A stretch of DNA of 64,000 nucleotides from Sphingobacterium sp. R2 (GTDB taxonomy: Bacteria; Bacteroidota; Bacteroidia; Sphingobacteriales; Sphingobacteriaceae). Positions 28,401 to 36,803 of the stretch are shown piece after piece. The notes beneath the pieces were generated by a model. It ran no database searches, had not been told where the DNA came from, and was given only the letters and a program-made list of their open reading frames with translations. The stretch is taken from contig NZ_CP142884.1 in assembly GCF_040760075.1 (NCBI RefSeq), positions 3,968,001 through 4,032,000 of the forward strand. Direction: 5' to 3'. A program made the position numbers and the translations under genes. How positions within the stretch are numbered: the stretch's first letter is position 1; the number at the start of each line of letters is the position of its first letter.

Positions 28401-28614
28401 CCCCATTTATCGCCCGCTCTAGCGGTATGATAACTGATTTAATCATCAACTCACCATTTGCTCCAGGGTACTCCGCAGTGATATTCACCTTCGGTGGCGA
28501 TATAGATGGAAATTGTGTTACAGGAAGCTGTACCATAGAAAGCACACCCAAAAACACAATGATCAGTGATATAACGATCGAAAGTACTGGTCTATTTATA
28601 AAACGACTAAACAT
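25450..28614 (-). CDS. RND-family (HAE1) efflux permease, AcrB-like
   Basis: This 1054-residue protein has the twelve-helix plan with two large periplasmic loops. It begins MFSRFINRPVLSIVISLIIV and contains the HAE1 marker GVVVDDAIVVIEAVHAKMEE, with the proton-relay Asp pair in transmembrane helix 4. The second half repeats the helix pattern (LIGLLGKNAVLIVEFA, RFRPILMTSFAFI). It exports hydrophobic drugs, bile-salt-like compounds or dyes using the proton gradient. It is the middle gene of a three-gene MFP-RND-OMF operon, 21 bp after the adaptor. No local repressor gene is attached. Confidence 0.96.
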   Translation of the reverse strand: MFSRFINRPVLSIVISLIIVFLGVLSMVQLPVTQFPSISPPKVNITAEYPGANGELMIKSVIIPLERAINGVPGMKYMASDAGNDGEASIQVVFNLGTDPNQASLNVQNRVASVVNKLPPIVVREGVKITREESNMLMYINLYSKDKELDGNFMYNYADMNIVSELRRVDGVGVANILGTRELAMRIWLKPDRMTAYKISAEEVMKALSEQSLEASPGKAGESSGMTSQSFEYVLKYPGRFTTTEGYGNIVLRAGENGEMLRLKDVADIKFGSAMYDIYSTLNGKPSAAIVLKQSYGSNASQVIQDVKSKMKELKASFPKGLDYEISYDVSKFLDASMEKVVHTLLEAFVLVAIVVFLFLGDWRSTLIPTIAVPVSLVGSFLFMQFFGITINLITLFALVLAIGVVVDDAIVVIEAVHAKMEELHISAYKATKKAMHEISGAIVAITFLMAAVFIPVAFMSGPVGIFYRQFSITMATSIILSGVVALTLTPALCAIMLKNNHGKARKKSIIDKFLDSFNRLFDKMSNKYVYLLKGIVDRRLFTFIVLIGFCIGAYFLNNAVPAGFIPNEDQGMIYAIIQTPPGSTLERTNLAAQTLQKEAENIDGVQSVSSLAGYEILTEGTGANTGTCLINLKSWEERKESSQEIIEQLEAAAKNIPGASIEFFQPPAVPGYGAAGGFELRLLDKAGSGDYKKMETVSKDFVRELNKRPELSSVFTFYSASFPQYMLHIDNDLAQQKGVTIDNALNTLSTLVGSNYETNFIKYDRQYKVMVQALPQYRALPEDILKLYVKNEKDEMVPFSAFMHMEKVYGLSEITRHNMYLASEISGSAASGYSSGEAIQVINEVAAKTLPRGYGIDWAGISKDQVGRGNQAIYIFLICLGFVYLILSAQYESFIMPFAVLLSLPIGIFGAFLLLKLLGLENNIYAQVALVMLIGLLGKNAVLIVEFAAQRHSQGLSIIEAALDGAKVRFRPILMTSFAFIAGLIPLVMASGPGAIGNRTIGTAAAGGMLFGTVFGILVIPGLYYIFGTIASRRKLIKHEDENPLTEELDNND

Positions 28615-28635
28615 AGTAATTTAAGTGTAAGGGGT

Positions 28636-29718
28636 CTATTCTGTTTTTAACTTCAAATTTGAAATGGCGTCTTTAGGTTGCACAAAGCTGTAGCTGATTT
28701 TATCATCCTCTTTTGCTTTCTGAATACCGTCCAACAAAAATTTATCATCTTTTTGAAGTCCGCTCGTTACCACATACAGATCTGGTAGAGAGTTACCGAT
28801 TGTGATATGACGAGCTTTTAATTTCCCATCCTTATCGACTACATACACATATTTACGGTCCTGCATTTCGTATGTCGCTTTCTGTGGAATAATTAAAACT
28901 TGTTTCAACGGAAAGTTCATCACCACCTTGCCGCTCTCGCCATGTTTTAATAGACGGTTTGGGTTGGGAAATTTCGCTCTAAAAGCAATATTTCCTGTTT
29001 CACTGTTAAATTCACTTTCTATGGTTTCTACAAGACCATTTTGAGCAAATAGCTCATTATTAGCAAGTAGCAGGCCCACATGGGTATCCCCGCGTTTACT
29101 CACGTTAGTTTGATAACTTAAATATTCTGGTTCGGAAACATTGAAATAAACCAACATCTCACTATTATCGGACAGACTTGTCAATAATTCGCCTTCATCC
29201 ACCAAACTTCCCAATTTCAATGGAATCCGATCAATCGTTCCGTCAAAAGGTGCCCTGATTTCTGTAAAGGAGAGATGTAATTTTGCAATCGCTGCCTCGG
29301 CTTTGGCTTGCTCAAGCTTCGCTTTAGCCATAGCGAGTTCGTTGGGCGATACAACATTTTTATCAGCTAATGTTTTTGTATTTTGAACTTCAATTTCCGC
29401 TACATTAACTTCTGCAGAAGATTTTCGGTATTCGGCCTCATACATCTTCGGCATTATCCGAAAAAGTAGTTGCCCCTTATGGACAAATTGTCCTTCGTCC
29501 ACGAAAATCTGTTCAAGATAGCCCTTCTCTTGAGCCCGAAGCTCAATATTTCGGAAAGATCTAATCTGGGAGACAAAATCCTTACGAATAGTGGTGTCCA
29601 TTTGTACCGGAGAGGTCGCTGTGAATTTCTCTTTTTCTTCCTTTTCTTCCTTTTTGGAAGTACACCCGATTTGGCATAAGCTAATAGCCAAACTAGCGAG
29701 CATAAATACTCTTTTCAT
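28636..29718 (-). CDS. RND efflux periplasmic adaptor (AcrA-like lipoprotein)
   Basis: This 360-residue protein carries a lipoprotein signal (QIGC, Cys19). A lipoyl/barrel-sandwich domain (LRAQEKGYLEQIFVDEGQFV) is split by an alpha-hairpin rich in Glu, Ala and Lys. Beta-barrel and membrane-proximal segments follow (FTEIRAPFDGTIDRIPLKLG). It bridges the permease and the outer-membrane duct. As first gene of the operon, its upstream region (29719-29890) should hold the promoter, although no clean -7 box was recognised. Confidence 0.94.
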   Translation of the reverse strand: MKRVFMLASLAISLCQIGCTSKKEEKEEKEKFTATSPVQMDTTIRKDFVSQIRSFRNIELRAQEKGYLEQIFVDEGQFVHKGQLLFRIMPKMYEAEYRKSSAEVNVAEIEVQNTKTLADKNVVSPNELAMAKAKLEQAKAEAAIAKLHLSFTEIRAPFDGTIDRIPLKLGSLVDEGELLTSLSDNSEMLVYFNVSEPEYLSYQTNVSKRGDTHVGLLLANNELFAQNGLVETIESEFNSETGNIAFRAKFPNPNRLLKHGESGKVVMNFPLKQVLIIPQKATYEMQDRKYVYVVDKDGKLKARHITIGNSLPDLYVVTSGLQKDDKFLLDGIQKAKEDDKISYSFVQPKDAISNLKLKTE

Positions 29719-29894
29719 TTGTAAGTGTCTAATTAAAAAATAAGTCTGATTGTTTGTTGTGCTGGTTGGTGAAATGACGTCTGCTTTGGATTATGGTCGT
29801 TTCGACTTAATAATAGATTGTACAAATCGATTACGGCTAAGCGGAGCATATCCTAGGATAACCACCAAAGCAAATGAAATTTCGAAGGGATATT

Positions 29895-30296
29895 TTAAAT
29901 TCTCCAGTTTTGTTGAAGAACGTATCTTTGAGGGAAAAGATAGGCTATGAAATTGCAGAAAGGAATTTTCTTTGCAAATCGAAAAACAAAGATGAAAAGG
30001 ACAATTGCAAAGAGAAGCAGCGCAATAAGTTGAGATGTGGCATGCAAATCTTTGGTCAATTGAAAATTCTCGTAATCAAATTCAGCTATAACCGGGTTCT
30101 CTTCATGTACACTACCGTAAAACAGCGGATCAATGTGCGCTGCCGGGGCATCAATATACTGCTTTAAATCAACGGGATTGTGCTGATACATAAAACTAAC
30201 GGTCGGCCGATCAGATTCAATGAAAACAACATGGCTATTACTGCTTCTGATAATTAAGAAGCATAAGAAAAAGAATATGGTAATAACCGCCTTCAT
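29895..30296 (-). CDS. small membrane protein, unrecognised
   Basis: This 133-residue protein starts with a hydrophobic signal or anchor (MKAVITIFFFLCFLII). A periplasmic stretch of about 70 residues follows, then one transmembrane helix (LIALLLFAIVLFIFVF) and a basic tail (RFAKK). A TATATTTG box only 8 bp before the ATG supports it as a real gene. No domain is recognised. It is on the same strand as the RND operon but downstream of the DUF763 gene, with a promoter of its own. Confidence 0.55.
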   Translation of the reverse strand: MKAVITIFFFLCFLIIRSSNSHVVFIESDRPTVSFMYQHNPVDLKQYIDAPAAHIDPLFYGSVHEENPVIAEFDYENFQLTKDLHATSQLIALLLFAIVLFIFVFRFAKKIPFCNFIAYLFPQRYVLQQNWRI

Positions 30297-30304
30297 TGTG
30301 GGAG

Positions 30305-30312
30305 CAAATATA
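30305..30312 (-). promoter_or_regulatory. -7 box for the 133-residue gene
   Basis: The reverse strand reads TATATTTG, ending 8 bp before the ATG at 30296, so the transcript would be nearly leaderless. Confidence 0.45.
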
Positions 30313-30381
30313 CTAGCGTAAAAACGATTTTATCGATCTTTAACAAATTTTAACAAAACAATTACAATCCGCAGATTTCCG

Positions 30382-31596
30382 CTAGAAAAGTGATAATTGC
30401 AAACCCCGTCCATTTGTTCGCAAAGGCTCTGCATCTCCCAAGACTGTTCTGCCCCCATACTTCCAAGAATCCCTTCGTTCCTCCACTATAATTTGCTGCA
30501 TATCAAACTGTGGCTCAAAATTTCTTTCACTATCCAACACCAGCTGATGTAATTTCTGGACGGACTTTAATTTGTCACCATGACCCAATTTAGATTTCTC
30601 AATGCCTTTTTTCAAAATCTGAATACTTTCATCGTAAATAGTTAATGGAACCGGAAATGGATGTCCATCCTTTCCCCCATGAGCAAACGAAAACCGAGCC
30701 GGATCTTTAAACCGGGATGGTGCACCATGAATTACTTCGCTGACTAAGGCCAATGATTGCAACGTACGGGGGCCAATTCCCTTTAAAAGAAGTAGATCTT
30801 CAAAATCAACAAGTGGACTTTCACGAGCAACGTATAACATCGCGCCCAATCTTTTTAGATTGACATCCGATGCACGTACATCGTGATGAGATGGCATGGC
30901 CAATCTAGCGAATTCTTGTATAACTTTAAACGAATCCTCTCTAACCAACGTCATAATACCCGCTCTGTTTGCCGCCGCTTCAGCAGCCGTTAAATTGAAG
31001 ATCATACCCTGTGAGGGACCGCTGATACCCGCATGCGGTTCCTCCACAAACGATTTGATCTTTTCAGAATGCCAATGGTAACGACGGGCAGTCTTATCTT
31101 TTTCATGCATACCTTGCTGCACGACTGACCAATTGCCATTATCTGCCAAGATAAAATTATGTAAATACAATTGGTAACCGTCCTGAATGGCTGTGTTATC
31201 CACCTTCGCAACAAGTTTACTGCTGCGAATCAAGTTGTTAGCATTTAATCCAATACGATCTGAAACCTGAAGTAGTTCTTGTGGGGTTTGCATGGACAAC
31301 TTGCCTTTTCCGCCGCAGATGTAGAGCCCTAATGACTTGGCGTCTGGATTAATAGCGCGTTTTAATGCACCCATAACAGCCGTTGTAATTCCAGAGGAAT
31401 GCCAGTCCATGCCAAGAACAGCTCCAAAGCTTTGAAACCAAAATGGATCAGCAAGCCTCCTTAAAACCTCATCCTTTCCATAATCCATTAGCATAACTTC
31501 CACGATTGAACGCCCTAATGAAGCCATACGCTCGTAAAGCCACGCAGGTACTTTACCATAATGCAATGGAAGGTCTGCAGTACCGGATTTCCTCAT
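30382..31596 (-). CDS. DUF763-family protein
   Basis: This 404-residue cytosolic protein begins with the family's characteristic start (MRKSGTADLPLHYGKVPAWL). It contains DWHSSGITTAVMGALKRAI, the helix-hairpin-helix-like LLLLKGIGPRTLQSLAL, and FSFAHGGKDGHPFPVP. DUF763 proteins occur in archaea and some bacteria; the HhH-like segment suggests nucleic-acid binding, but no function is established to my knowledge. It is a single gene with its own -7 box. Confidence 0.85.
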   Translation of the reverse strand: MRKSGTADLPLHYGKVPAWLYERMASLGRSIVEVMLMDYGKDEVLRRLADPFWFQSFGAVLGMDWHSSGITTAVMGALKRAINPDAKSLGLYICGGKGKLSMQTPQELLQVSDRIGLNANNLIRSSKLVAKVDNTAIQDGYQLYLHNFILADNGNWSVVQQGMHEKDKTARRYHWHSEKIKSFVEEPHAGISGPSQGMIFNLTAAEAAANRAGIMTLVREDSFKVIQEFARLAMPSHHDVRASDVNLKRLGAMLYVARESPLVDFEDLLLLKGIGPRTLQSLALVSEVIHGAPSRFKDPARFSFAHGGKDGHPFPVPLTIYDESIQILKKGIEKSKLGHGDKLKSVQKLHQLVLDSERNFEPQFDMQQIIVEERRDSWKYGGRTVLGDAEPLRTNGRGLQLSLF

Positions 31597-31617
31597 ATTA
31601 AACTAAATTTATTAGCA

Positions 31618-31625
31618 CAAATCTA
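31618..31625 (-). promoter_or_regulatory. -7 box for the DUF763 gene
   Basis: The reverse strand reads TAGATTTG, about 22 bp before the ATG at 31596. The -33 position is not convincing. Confidence 0.45.
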
Positions 31626-31644
31626 TCTCTTTTATTTTTAAAAA

Positions 31645-31676
31645 GCGAAAAAGGCTAGAATTTATCTAGCCTTTTC
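31645..31676 (-). terminator. terminator after the 216-residue lipoprotein gene
   Basis: AAAGGCTAGA and TCTAGCCTTT pair around a short AT loop. The reverse strand runs into T-rich sequence. It lies between the lipoprotein gene and the DUF763 gene. Confidence 0.8.
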
Positions 31677-31752
31677 ATTGTATGAGTAATGAGACGTTTA
31701 CGACAACTATCGCTTCCTGCTTAACGACATCGCGCTGTATATAACATTTCAA

Positions 31753-32403
31753 CTACTTACCCGTTAGCGCGGACAATAATCCAACCCGGAACGAAGGATC
31801 TTTCTCCGAAAACTCAATGGATTGTTTGTAGGTATCAACGTTAAAGAAGAGCTCTGCCGGTTCAGCTTTCTTATTATCCAAGAATAATTTAAAGCTATAG
31901 GCTGTTTTTTTAGATAGATCCGCGTTCACTTTATTGGATGAAAACACATTCGGAAGAATCACATCCTTTGTAAAAGCATCAGTCGTCGGTATCTCAAATA
32001 ATTCCCCTAAAGCTTTAATTAAATGATCAGACTGTGGACCTGAAGATGAAATTCTAATTTTTCCCTTCGTGAAACCAACATCATCACTGGGCTGACCATC
32101 TATGATACCAGCGGGAATAAAATCTACAACCTCAACCTTCGCTCCCACCGTATCCTGTTTGTAAAGAGATTTTGTAATGTAGATCCGACTTGAATCCGTT
32201 TTGATTTCATCAGTAATACGTAAGAAAAAATTCTTTTTCTCAGCTCCCGGAGTACCATTTGTAAACTGCTCGATTTTAACGCCATCAATTTTATTCGCTG
32301 CTGTGGTATCGCTTCCATCAGTCTTCTTCTGATTGGAGTTTCCGCAACCAGCCATCAACATCGTAGCGGCTGCAAAAAATGCTATAGATTGAATCTTGTA
32401 CAT
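31753..32403 (-). CDS. predicted lipoprotein, unrecognised
   Basis: The ATG at 32403 gives 216 residues; the longer frame to 32430 only adds leader sequence. A lipoprotein signal ends MLMAGC (Cys20), followed by a Ser/Thr/Lys-rich linker (NSNQKKTDGSD). The remaining 170 residues look like a soluble beta-rich domain. Lipid modification should place it in the periplasm or outer membrane. No family is recognised. It is followed by a terminator and preceded by the FAD/Fe-S dehydrogenase gene at 92 bp. Confidence 0.75.
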   Translation of the reverse strand: MYKIQSIAFFAAATMLMAGCGNSNQKKTDGSDTTAANKIDGVKIEQFTNGTPGAEKKNFFLRITDEIKTDSSRIYITKSLYKQDTVGAKVEVVDFIPAGIIDGQPSDDVGFTKGKIRISSSGPQSDHLIKALGELFEIPTTDAFTKDVILPNVFSSNKVNADLSKKTAYSFKLFLDNKKAEPAELFFNVDTYKQSIEFSEKDPSFRVGLLSALTGK

Positions 32404-32494
32404 AATGAATTGTTTGTTATCAGTTATCAATGATTATTGCTTATAATATTACCAATATTACAGATAACAAACAACAATTAGCAATGTTTTTATT

Positions 32495-35416
32495 TTATTT
32501 CAATAAAGCATCATATAAAATTTCCACAGGATGATAAGATTTCCTTCCGACCCCATCTTTGATTTGATGTCTACAAGAGGTGCCTGCTGCGGCAATCAGG
32601 GTATCGGCTTCTGTTTTGCGTACAGCTGGTAACAAAACCAGCTCGGCAACTTTCATTGAAACGTCATAATGCTCGGCCTCATAACCAAATGAACCCGCCA
32701 TACCACAGCAGCCAGAAGGAATTGTCTCTACGCTAAAATTCGTCGGAAATGATAATACCTGTTCCGTCACAGTAACCAGATGGAAAGCCTTTTGATAACA
32801 GTGACCATGAAGCTTGATTTTTCTTGCTGCCGTTGTAAATTGTTCCTGACGAATACGTCCTGCTTTCATCTCTGTCAGTAAAAATTCATCGATCATCAAT
32901 GCATTTTTAGCTATGTTTTGCGCCTCAATACGAATATCATCATCCACCAGGCTTAAATATTCATCTCTAAACGTAATGATACCGGATGGTTCAACCCCTA
33001 AAAGCGGGGTTTCGTCGGTTATTAATTCCTTTAAAAAATGAATATTTTTATTGGCAATGTTCTTTGCTTCTTTCACAAAGCCTTTGGAAAGGTATGTCCG
33101 TCCACTTTGCACATGTTTTGGAATAATCACCTCATAGCCCAAGGCAATCAGCAATTTATATGCAGTAATACCGATTTCCGCATCATTATATTCGGTAAAC
33201 TCATCCGAGAAAAGATAGACTTTACGCTTGGCATCCTTGACAGGACCTTGTGTTTTTACCCACTGGCTCAAAGTTGTCCCATTTACTGTAGGCAGCGAAC
33301 GTTTCGGTGCAAACCCGACGATTTTCTTGACCAAGCCAGACAGAAAATCATTTTTTACAACAAAATTATAAAGGGGTGCCACCCACGAACCCAACTTCTG
33401 AGAATATGTGAAATTAGCAATTAACATTGTTCTAAAACCAGCCCCATGTTCATCATAATAATGCTGTAAAAATTCGGCTTTCATTTTAGCCACGTCCACA
33501 CTCGAAGGGCATTCTGTTTTACAACCTTTGCAGCTTAAACATAGATCCATGACCTCCTTAATCTCTTCATGATCGAAACGGTTTTTCTTGGTGGAATTTG
33601 TTAAAAACTGTCTTAACATATTCGCCCGTGCGCGTGTGGTATCTTTTTCATCGCGCGTAGCCATAAATGAAGGACACATTGTTCCACCAGTAATTTCAGT
33701 CTTCCGACAATCACCCGAGCCTGAACACTTCTCTGCCAATCGAAGAATAGACTCATCTTTAGAAAAATCAAAATAGGTTTTTATTTCTGTCCGGTTGCTA
33801 TCATTATCGTAACGGAGGTGAGAATCCATTGGTGGTGTGTTGACAATTTTATTTGCGTTGAAAACCCCCTGTGGATCAAAGATAAATTTTACTTCTTCAA
33901 GTAATTTGTAGACTTTATCGCCGAGCACTTTGCCGATAAACTCTCCGCGAAGACGACCATCACCATGTTCACCACTCAATGAGCCATTATATTTCAAGAC
34001 TAAATCACTGGTTTTTTCAAGGATAGAACGAAAAGTACGCTTCCCTGCTGCTGTTTTCAAATTTACAAATGGCTCAATATGCAATTCGCCAGCGCCAGCG
34101 TGTGCGTAGTAAGACGCATGCACGCCCTCTTCCACCAAAAGTTTTTGAATATCATTCACATAAGCAGGGAGATCTTCAGGCGATACCGCACAATCCTCAA
34201 TCAAATTTACGGGCTGACTATCCCCCGGTAAATTACGAATGAGCCCCAGTCCCGCTTTGCGTACATCCCAAACTAAATTCGTTTGGTCCATACCCGTAAT
34301 ATAGGGATAAGCATAACCTAGTCCACGCGAAACGAGATCGGCTTTCAATGCCATCGCTTTCGCTGCTGTTTCGGCCGCTGTATGCCCCCTAAACTCTACA
34401 ATCAATAGCGCCTGCGGATCGCCTTCTATAAAAAAGCGATTAAACTTGTACGTTGGATGTCCAACCGTAAAGTCCATAATGTATTTATCCACTAATTCGG
34501 AAGCTTCTGGCTTGTGCGCTAAAGCCACAACATTACCATGCATACATTCTACCATATCGGCAAAATGAACACAGAGCAAACCTAGTTCAGGAGGAGGCAA
34601 GGGCATCAACTTGAGTTTAGCCTCTGTAACAACAGCCAGTGTACCTTCAGAACCTGCCAATAAATTACACATATTAAAAGGACCCGAACGATCACATAAA
34701 ATATCCAGCGCGTAACCTGTATTTCTTCTTGTGATCGATCGCTTCGGATAGCCGGTTTCAATTGCGCTTAAATGCTGAGGATTGGTTAACAATGAATTCA
34801 TATGACGATAAATATCCCCCTCGCGCCCAGTCAATAATAATTTTTTAAAAAAGCCCGCTTCATCTAAGCTTTCAAATGCCACTTCCGAGCAATCATCCAA
34901 GATTACATTTGCTGAAATCAAATTGTTCCGTGTATCGCCCCAGACGATCGAATGCAGGCCTGAAGAATTATTACCAATCATTCCGCCTATCATGGCTCGG
35001 CTTGCCGTTGAAGTTTCAGGGCCAAACATCAGCCCAAAAGGCTTAAGATAGTTGTTTAAGTCATCACGAATTACCCCCGGTTGAACGCGAACCCATTGCT
35101 CTTCAACATTAAGCTCAATAATATGGTTAAAATGACGAGAAATATCCATAATAATACCATGGCCAACTACTTGGCCTGCCAAGGAAGTGCCAGCAGTACG
35201 TGGTATGATTGTAACCCTATTCTGTCGAGCAAAATCAATTAATTCTTTAATATCACCAATATCGGCGGGTATCGCTACGGCCAACGGTTTTTCCTGATAG
35301 ACAGACGCATCGGTTGAATAGGCCAGCAACATCGTTTGGTCCTTAGTTTCATGGGTATAATAGAGCTCCCCTTTGAGTTGTGAAGCTAATGAGGCTAATT
35401 GATTCTGATCTTTCAC
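32495..35416 (-). CDS. FAD-binding oxidase / Fe-S oxidoreductase fusion (D-lactate or glycolate dehydrogenase-like)
   Basis: This 973-residue protein starts at GTG (35416). The first half is a VAO-type FAD domain (PRTAGTSLAGQVVG, then MIGGMIGNNSSGLHS, C-terminal GSLSGEHGDGRLRGEF). Next are two cluster motifs, CSGSGDCRK...MCPSF and CLSCKGCKTECPS. The C-terminal part has the CCG domain Cys pairs, including PSGCCGMAGSFGYE. The plan matches large fused Dld/GlcD-GlcF enzymes that oxidise D-lactate, D-2-hydroxyglutarate or glycolate and reduce quinone. The substrate is not resolved. It is a single gene. Confidence 0.9.
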   Translation of the reverse strand: MKDQNQLASLASQLKGELYYTHETKDQTMLLAYSTDASVYQEKPLAVAIPADIGDIKELIDFARQNRVTIIPRTAGTSLAGQVVGHGIIMDISRHFNHIIELNVEEQWVRVQPGVIRDDLNNYLKPFGLMFGPETSTASRAMIGGMIGNNSSGLHSIVWGDTRNNLISANVILDDCSEVAFESLDEAGFFKKLLLTGREGDIYRHMNSLLTNPQHLSAIETGYPKRSITRRNTGYALDILCDRSGPFNMCNLLAGSEGTLAVVTEAKLKLMPLPPPELGLLCVHFADMVECMHGNVVALAHKPEASELVDKYIMDFTVGHPTYKFNRFFIEGDPQALLIVEFRGHTAAETAAKAMALKADLVSRGLGYAYPYITGMDQTNLVWDVRKAGLGLIRNLPGDSQPVNLIEDCAVSPEDLPAYVNDIQKLLVEEGVHASYYAHAGAGELHIEPFVNLKTAAGKRTFRSILEKTSDLVLKYNGSLSGEHGDGRLRGEFIGKVLGDKVYKLLEEVKFIFDPQGVFNANKIVNTPPMDSHLRYDNDSNRTEIKTYFDFSKDESILRLAEKCSGSGDCRKTEITGGTMCPSFMATRDEKDTTRARANMLRQFLTNSTKKNRFDHEEIKEVMDLCLSCKGCKTECPSSVDVAKMKAEFLQHYYDEHGAGFRTMLIANFTYSQKLGSWVAPLYNFVVKNDFLSGLVKKIVGFAPKRSLPTVNGTTLSQWVKTQGPVKDAKRKVYLFSDEFTEYNDAEIGITAYKLLIALGYEVIIPKHVQSGRTYLSKGFVKEAKNIANKNIHFLKELITDETPLLGVEPSGIITFRDEYLSLVDDDIRIEAQNIAKNALMIDEFLLTEMKAGRIRQEQFTTAARKIKLHGHCYQKAFHLVTVTEQVLSFPTNFSVETIPSGCCGMAGSFGYEAEHYDVSMKVAELVLLPAVRKTEADTLIAAAGTSCRHQIKDGVGRKSYHPVEILYDALLK

Positions 35417-35439
35417 TTAATCTGCATTTAATGTACAAA

Positions 35440-35447
35440 CAAATCTA
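35440..35447 (-). promoter_or_regulatory. -7 box for the FAD/Fe-S dehydrogenase
   Basis: The reverse strand reads TAGATTTG, 24 bp before the GTG start. A second match, TAAATTTG, lies a few bases further upstream. Confidence 0.4.
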
Positions 35448-35625
35448 GTCAAATTTATGCATTGGTAAAAAAAAGAATGCAAGAAATACCCAAATCAAAA
35501 TTAAAAAACGCATAAAAACGCAAGCAGTAACGTTTATCATAAGTGATGATTTTATTTCGTTCATTCAAACAATGCTTGTATTTTTGTTGCAGTACATCAT
35601 TTAAATTAACGTTTGATATTCTTAT

Positions 35626-36129
35626 ATGCGTAATCTATTCCTCCGCTATACGCTCCATTCCGATTTTATTATATATACCATTCGCGTACTAATTGGCTTT
35701 CTTATTGGTTATCCATTATTTGTATCCTTTCCCCAATATTCTGTCTCTTGGACCCTTATCTCGATTATACTGGTGATTTCTCCACAAGAGAATGAATCAA
35801 AGAAGATAGCGATCGATCGGGCTAAGTCCAATTTCATAGGATCCGCCATTGGACTCAGCTTATATTTTGTTCCTATCCAGCAACTTTACGCAATGGTAAT
35901 CGGCATCCTTGCTTCGTTGATTACGTGTAAATTACTCAATATTATAGCTGTAGCAAGGACATCGATGGTTGCGCTAATTATAGTCTATCTGCATGAACAG
36001 GAAAGCCGTTCCTATTTCGCTGCCTTAGATCGTTTCGGTTGTGTCTGTTTAGGTTGTCTAATCGGACTGAGTGTCATACTTTCAACAAGGAATATGATTA
36101 TGAAATTAAGAAAGCGATACGTTTTTTGA
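35626..36129 (+). CDS. FUSC-like (aromatic-acid-exporter-type) membrane protein
   Basis: This 167-residue protein has about five hydrophobic helices. The pattern IRVLIGFLIGYPLF...SWTLISIILVISPQ followed by DRAKSNFIGSAIGLSL is typical of the membrane half of the FUSC/ArAE family. Full-length family members have a second cytoplasmic half; this short form carries only the membrane module, as many Gram-positive and Bacteroidota members do. It could export aromatic acids or be a non-transporting relative. It is a single gene. Confidence 0.7.
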   Translation: MRNLFLRYTLHSDFIIYTIRVLIGFLIGYPLFVSFPQYSVSWTLISIILVISPQENESKKIAIDRAKSNFIGSAIGLSLYFVPIQQLYAMVIGILASLITCKLLNIIAVARTSMVALIIVYLHEQESRSYFAALDRFGCVCLGCLIGLSVILSTRNMIMKLRKRYVF

Positions 36130-36272
36130 TCACGAACTCTGACCGTTAAAAGACAATATATTTATTTTTAACGCATTAACGTATCCTATCAACTTAAATT
36201 GTTACTATATCCGAATAATATTCACGAAGAATACTTAATAAGCAGAATTATATTCACAAATTATTATAATGC

Positions 36273-36303
36273 TTTGAATTATATACTTTATTCCGTACCT
36301 TTG
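36273..36303 (+). promoter_or_regulatory. strong Bacteroidota-type promoter of the Lrp gene
   Basis: TTTG (36273-36276), then 19 nt, then TACCTTTG (36296-36303): an exact fit to TTTG-N19-TAnnTTTG. Transcription should start within a few bases of the ATG at 36312, giving a leaderless or nearly leaderless mRNA. Confidence 0.8.
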
Positions 36304-36311
36304 CGGTCGAA

Positions 36312-36785
36312 ATGACAAAAGTAGAATATAATTTAGATCAGGTTGACTACAAAATCTTGCGTTTAATGCAGGACAATGGACGTATCAACAACGCGGATAT
36401 CGCTAGAGAGCTGGGTATGGCACCTTCTGCGATTCTAGAACGCGTAAAAAAGCTGGAGCAAAAAGACGTAATTTTAAAATACAGTGCAAAGATCAATCCT
36501 GCAGCGGTCGATCAAAAACTTTTGTCATTTATTTTCATAAAAGCCAATGATATCATTGGTGAACAAACAGTTGGGTTGGCACTTGCCAAAATTCCTGAAG
36601 TACAGGAAGTACATGACATTGCGGGTGATGATGGTTACCTGATTAAAGTAAGAACTGCAGATTCGACCGGATTAGTTGATCTGATGCGAAATACTTTAGG
36701 TAAAGTGGAAGGGATTATCTCTACTCGCACTACAATTGTACTTCAAACGGTTAAGGAAGATCAACAGGTGGTGATACCTGAGTAA
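36312..36785 (+). CDS. Lrp/AsnC-family transcriptional regulator
   Basis: This 157-residue protein has an N-terminal helix-turn-helix (YKILRLMQDNGRINNADIAR through SAILERVKKLEQKDV). A RAM/ligand-binding domain (residues about 65-150) is rich in beta-alpha pattern, including EVQEVHDIAGDDGYLIKV. Lrp proteins form octamers that respond to amino acids. It is followed at 18 bp by an EamA transporter on the same strand, so it probably regulates this exporter and itself. Confidence 0.93.
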   Translation: MTKVEYNLDQVDYKILRLMQDNGRINNADIARELGMAPSAILERVKKLEQKDVILKYSAKINPAAVDQKLLSFIFIKANDIIGEQTVGLALAKIPEVQEVHDIAGDDGYLIKVRTADSTGLVDLMRNTLGKVEGIISTRTTIVLQTVKEDQQVVIPE

Positions 36786-36803
36786 TAGAAAGGAAGTTTA
36801 ATC

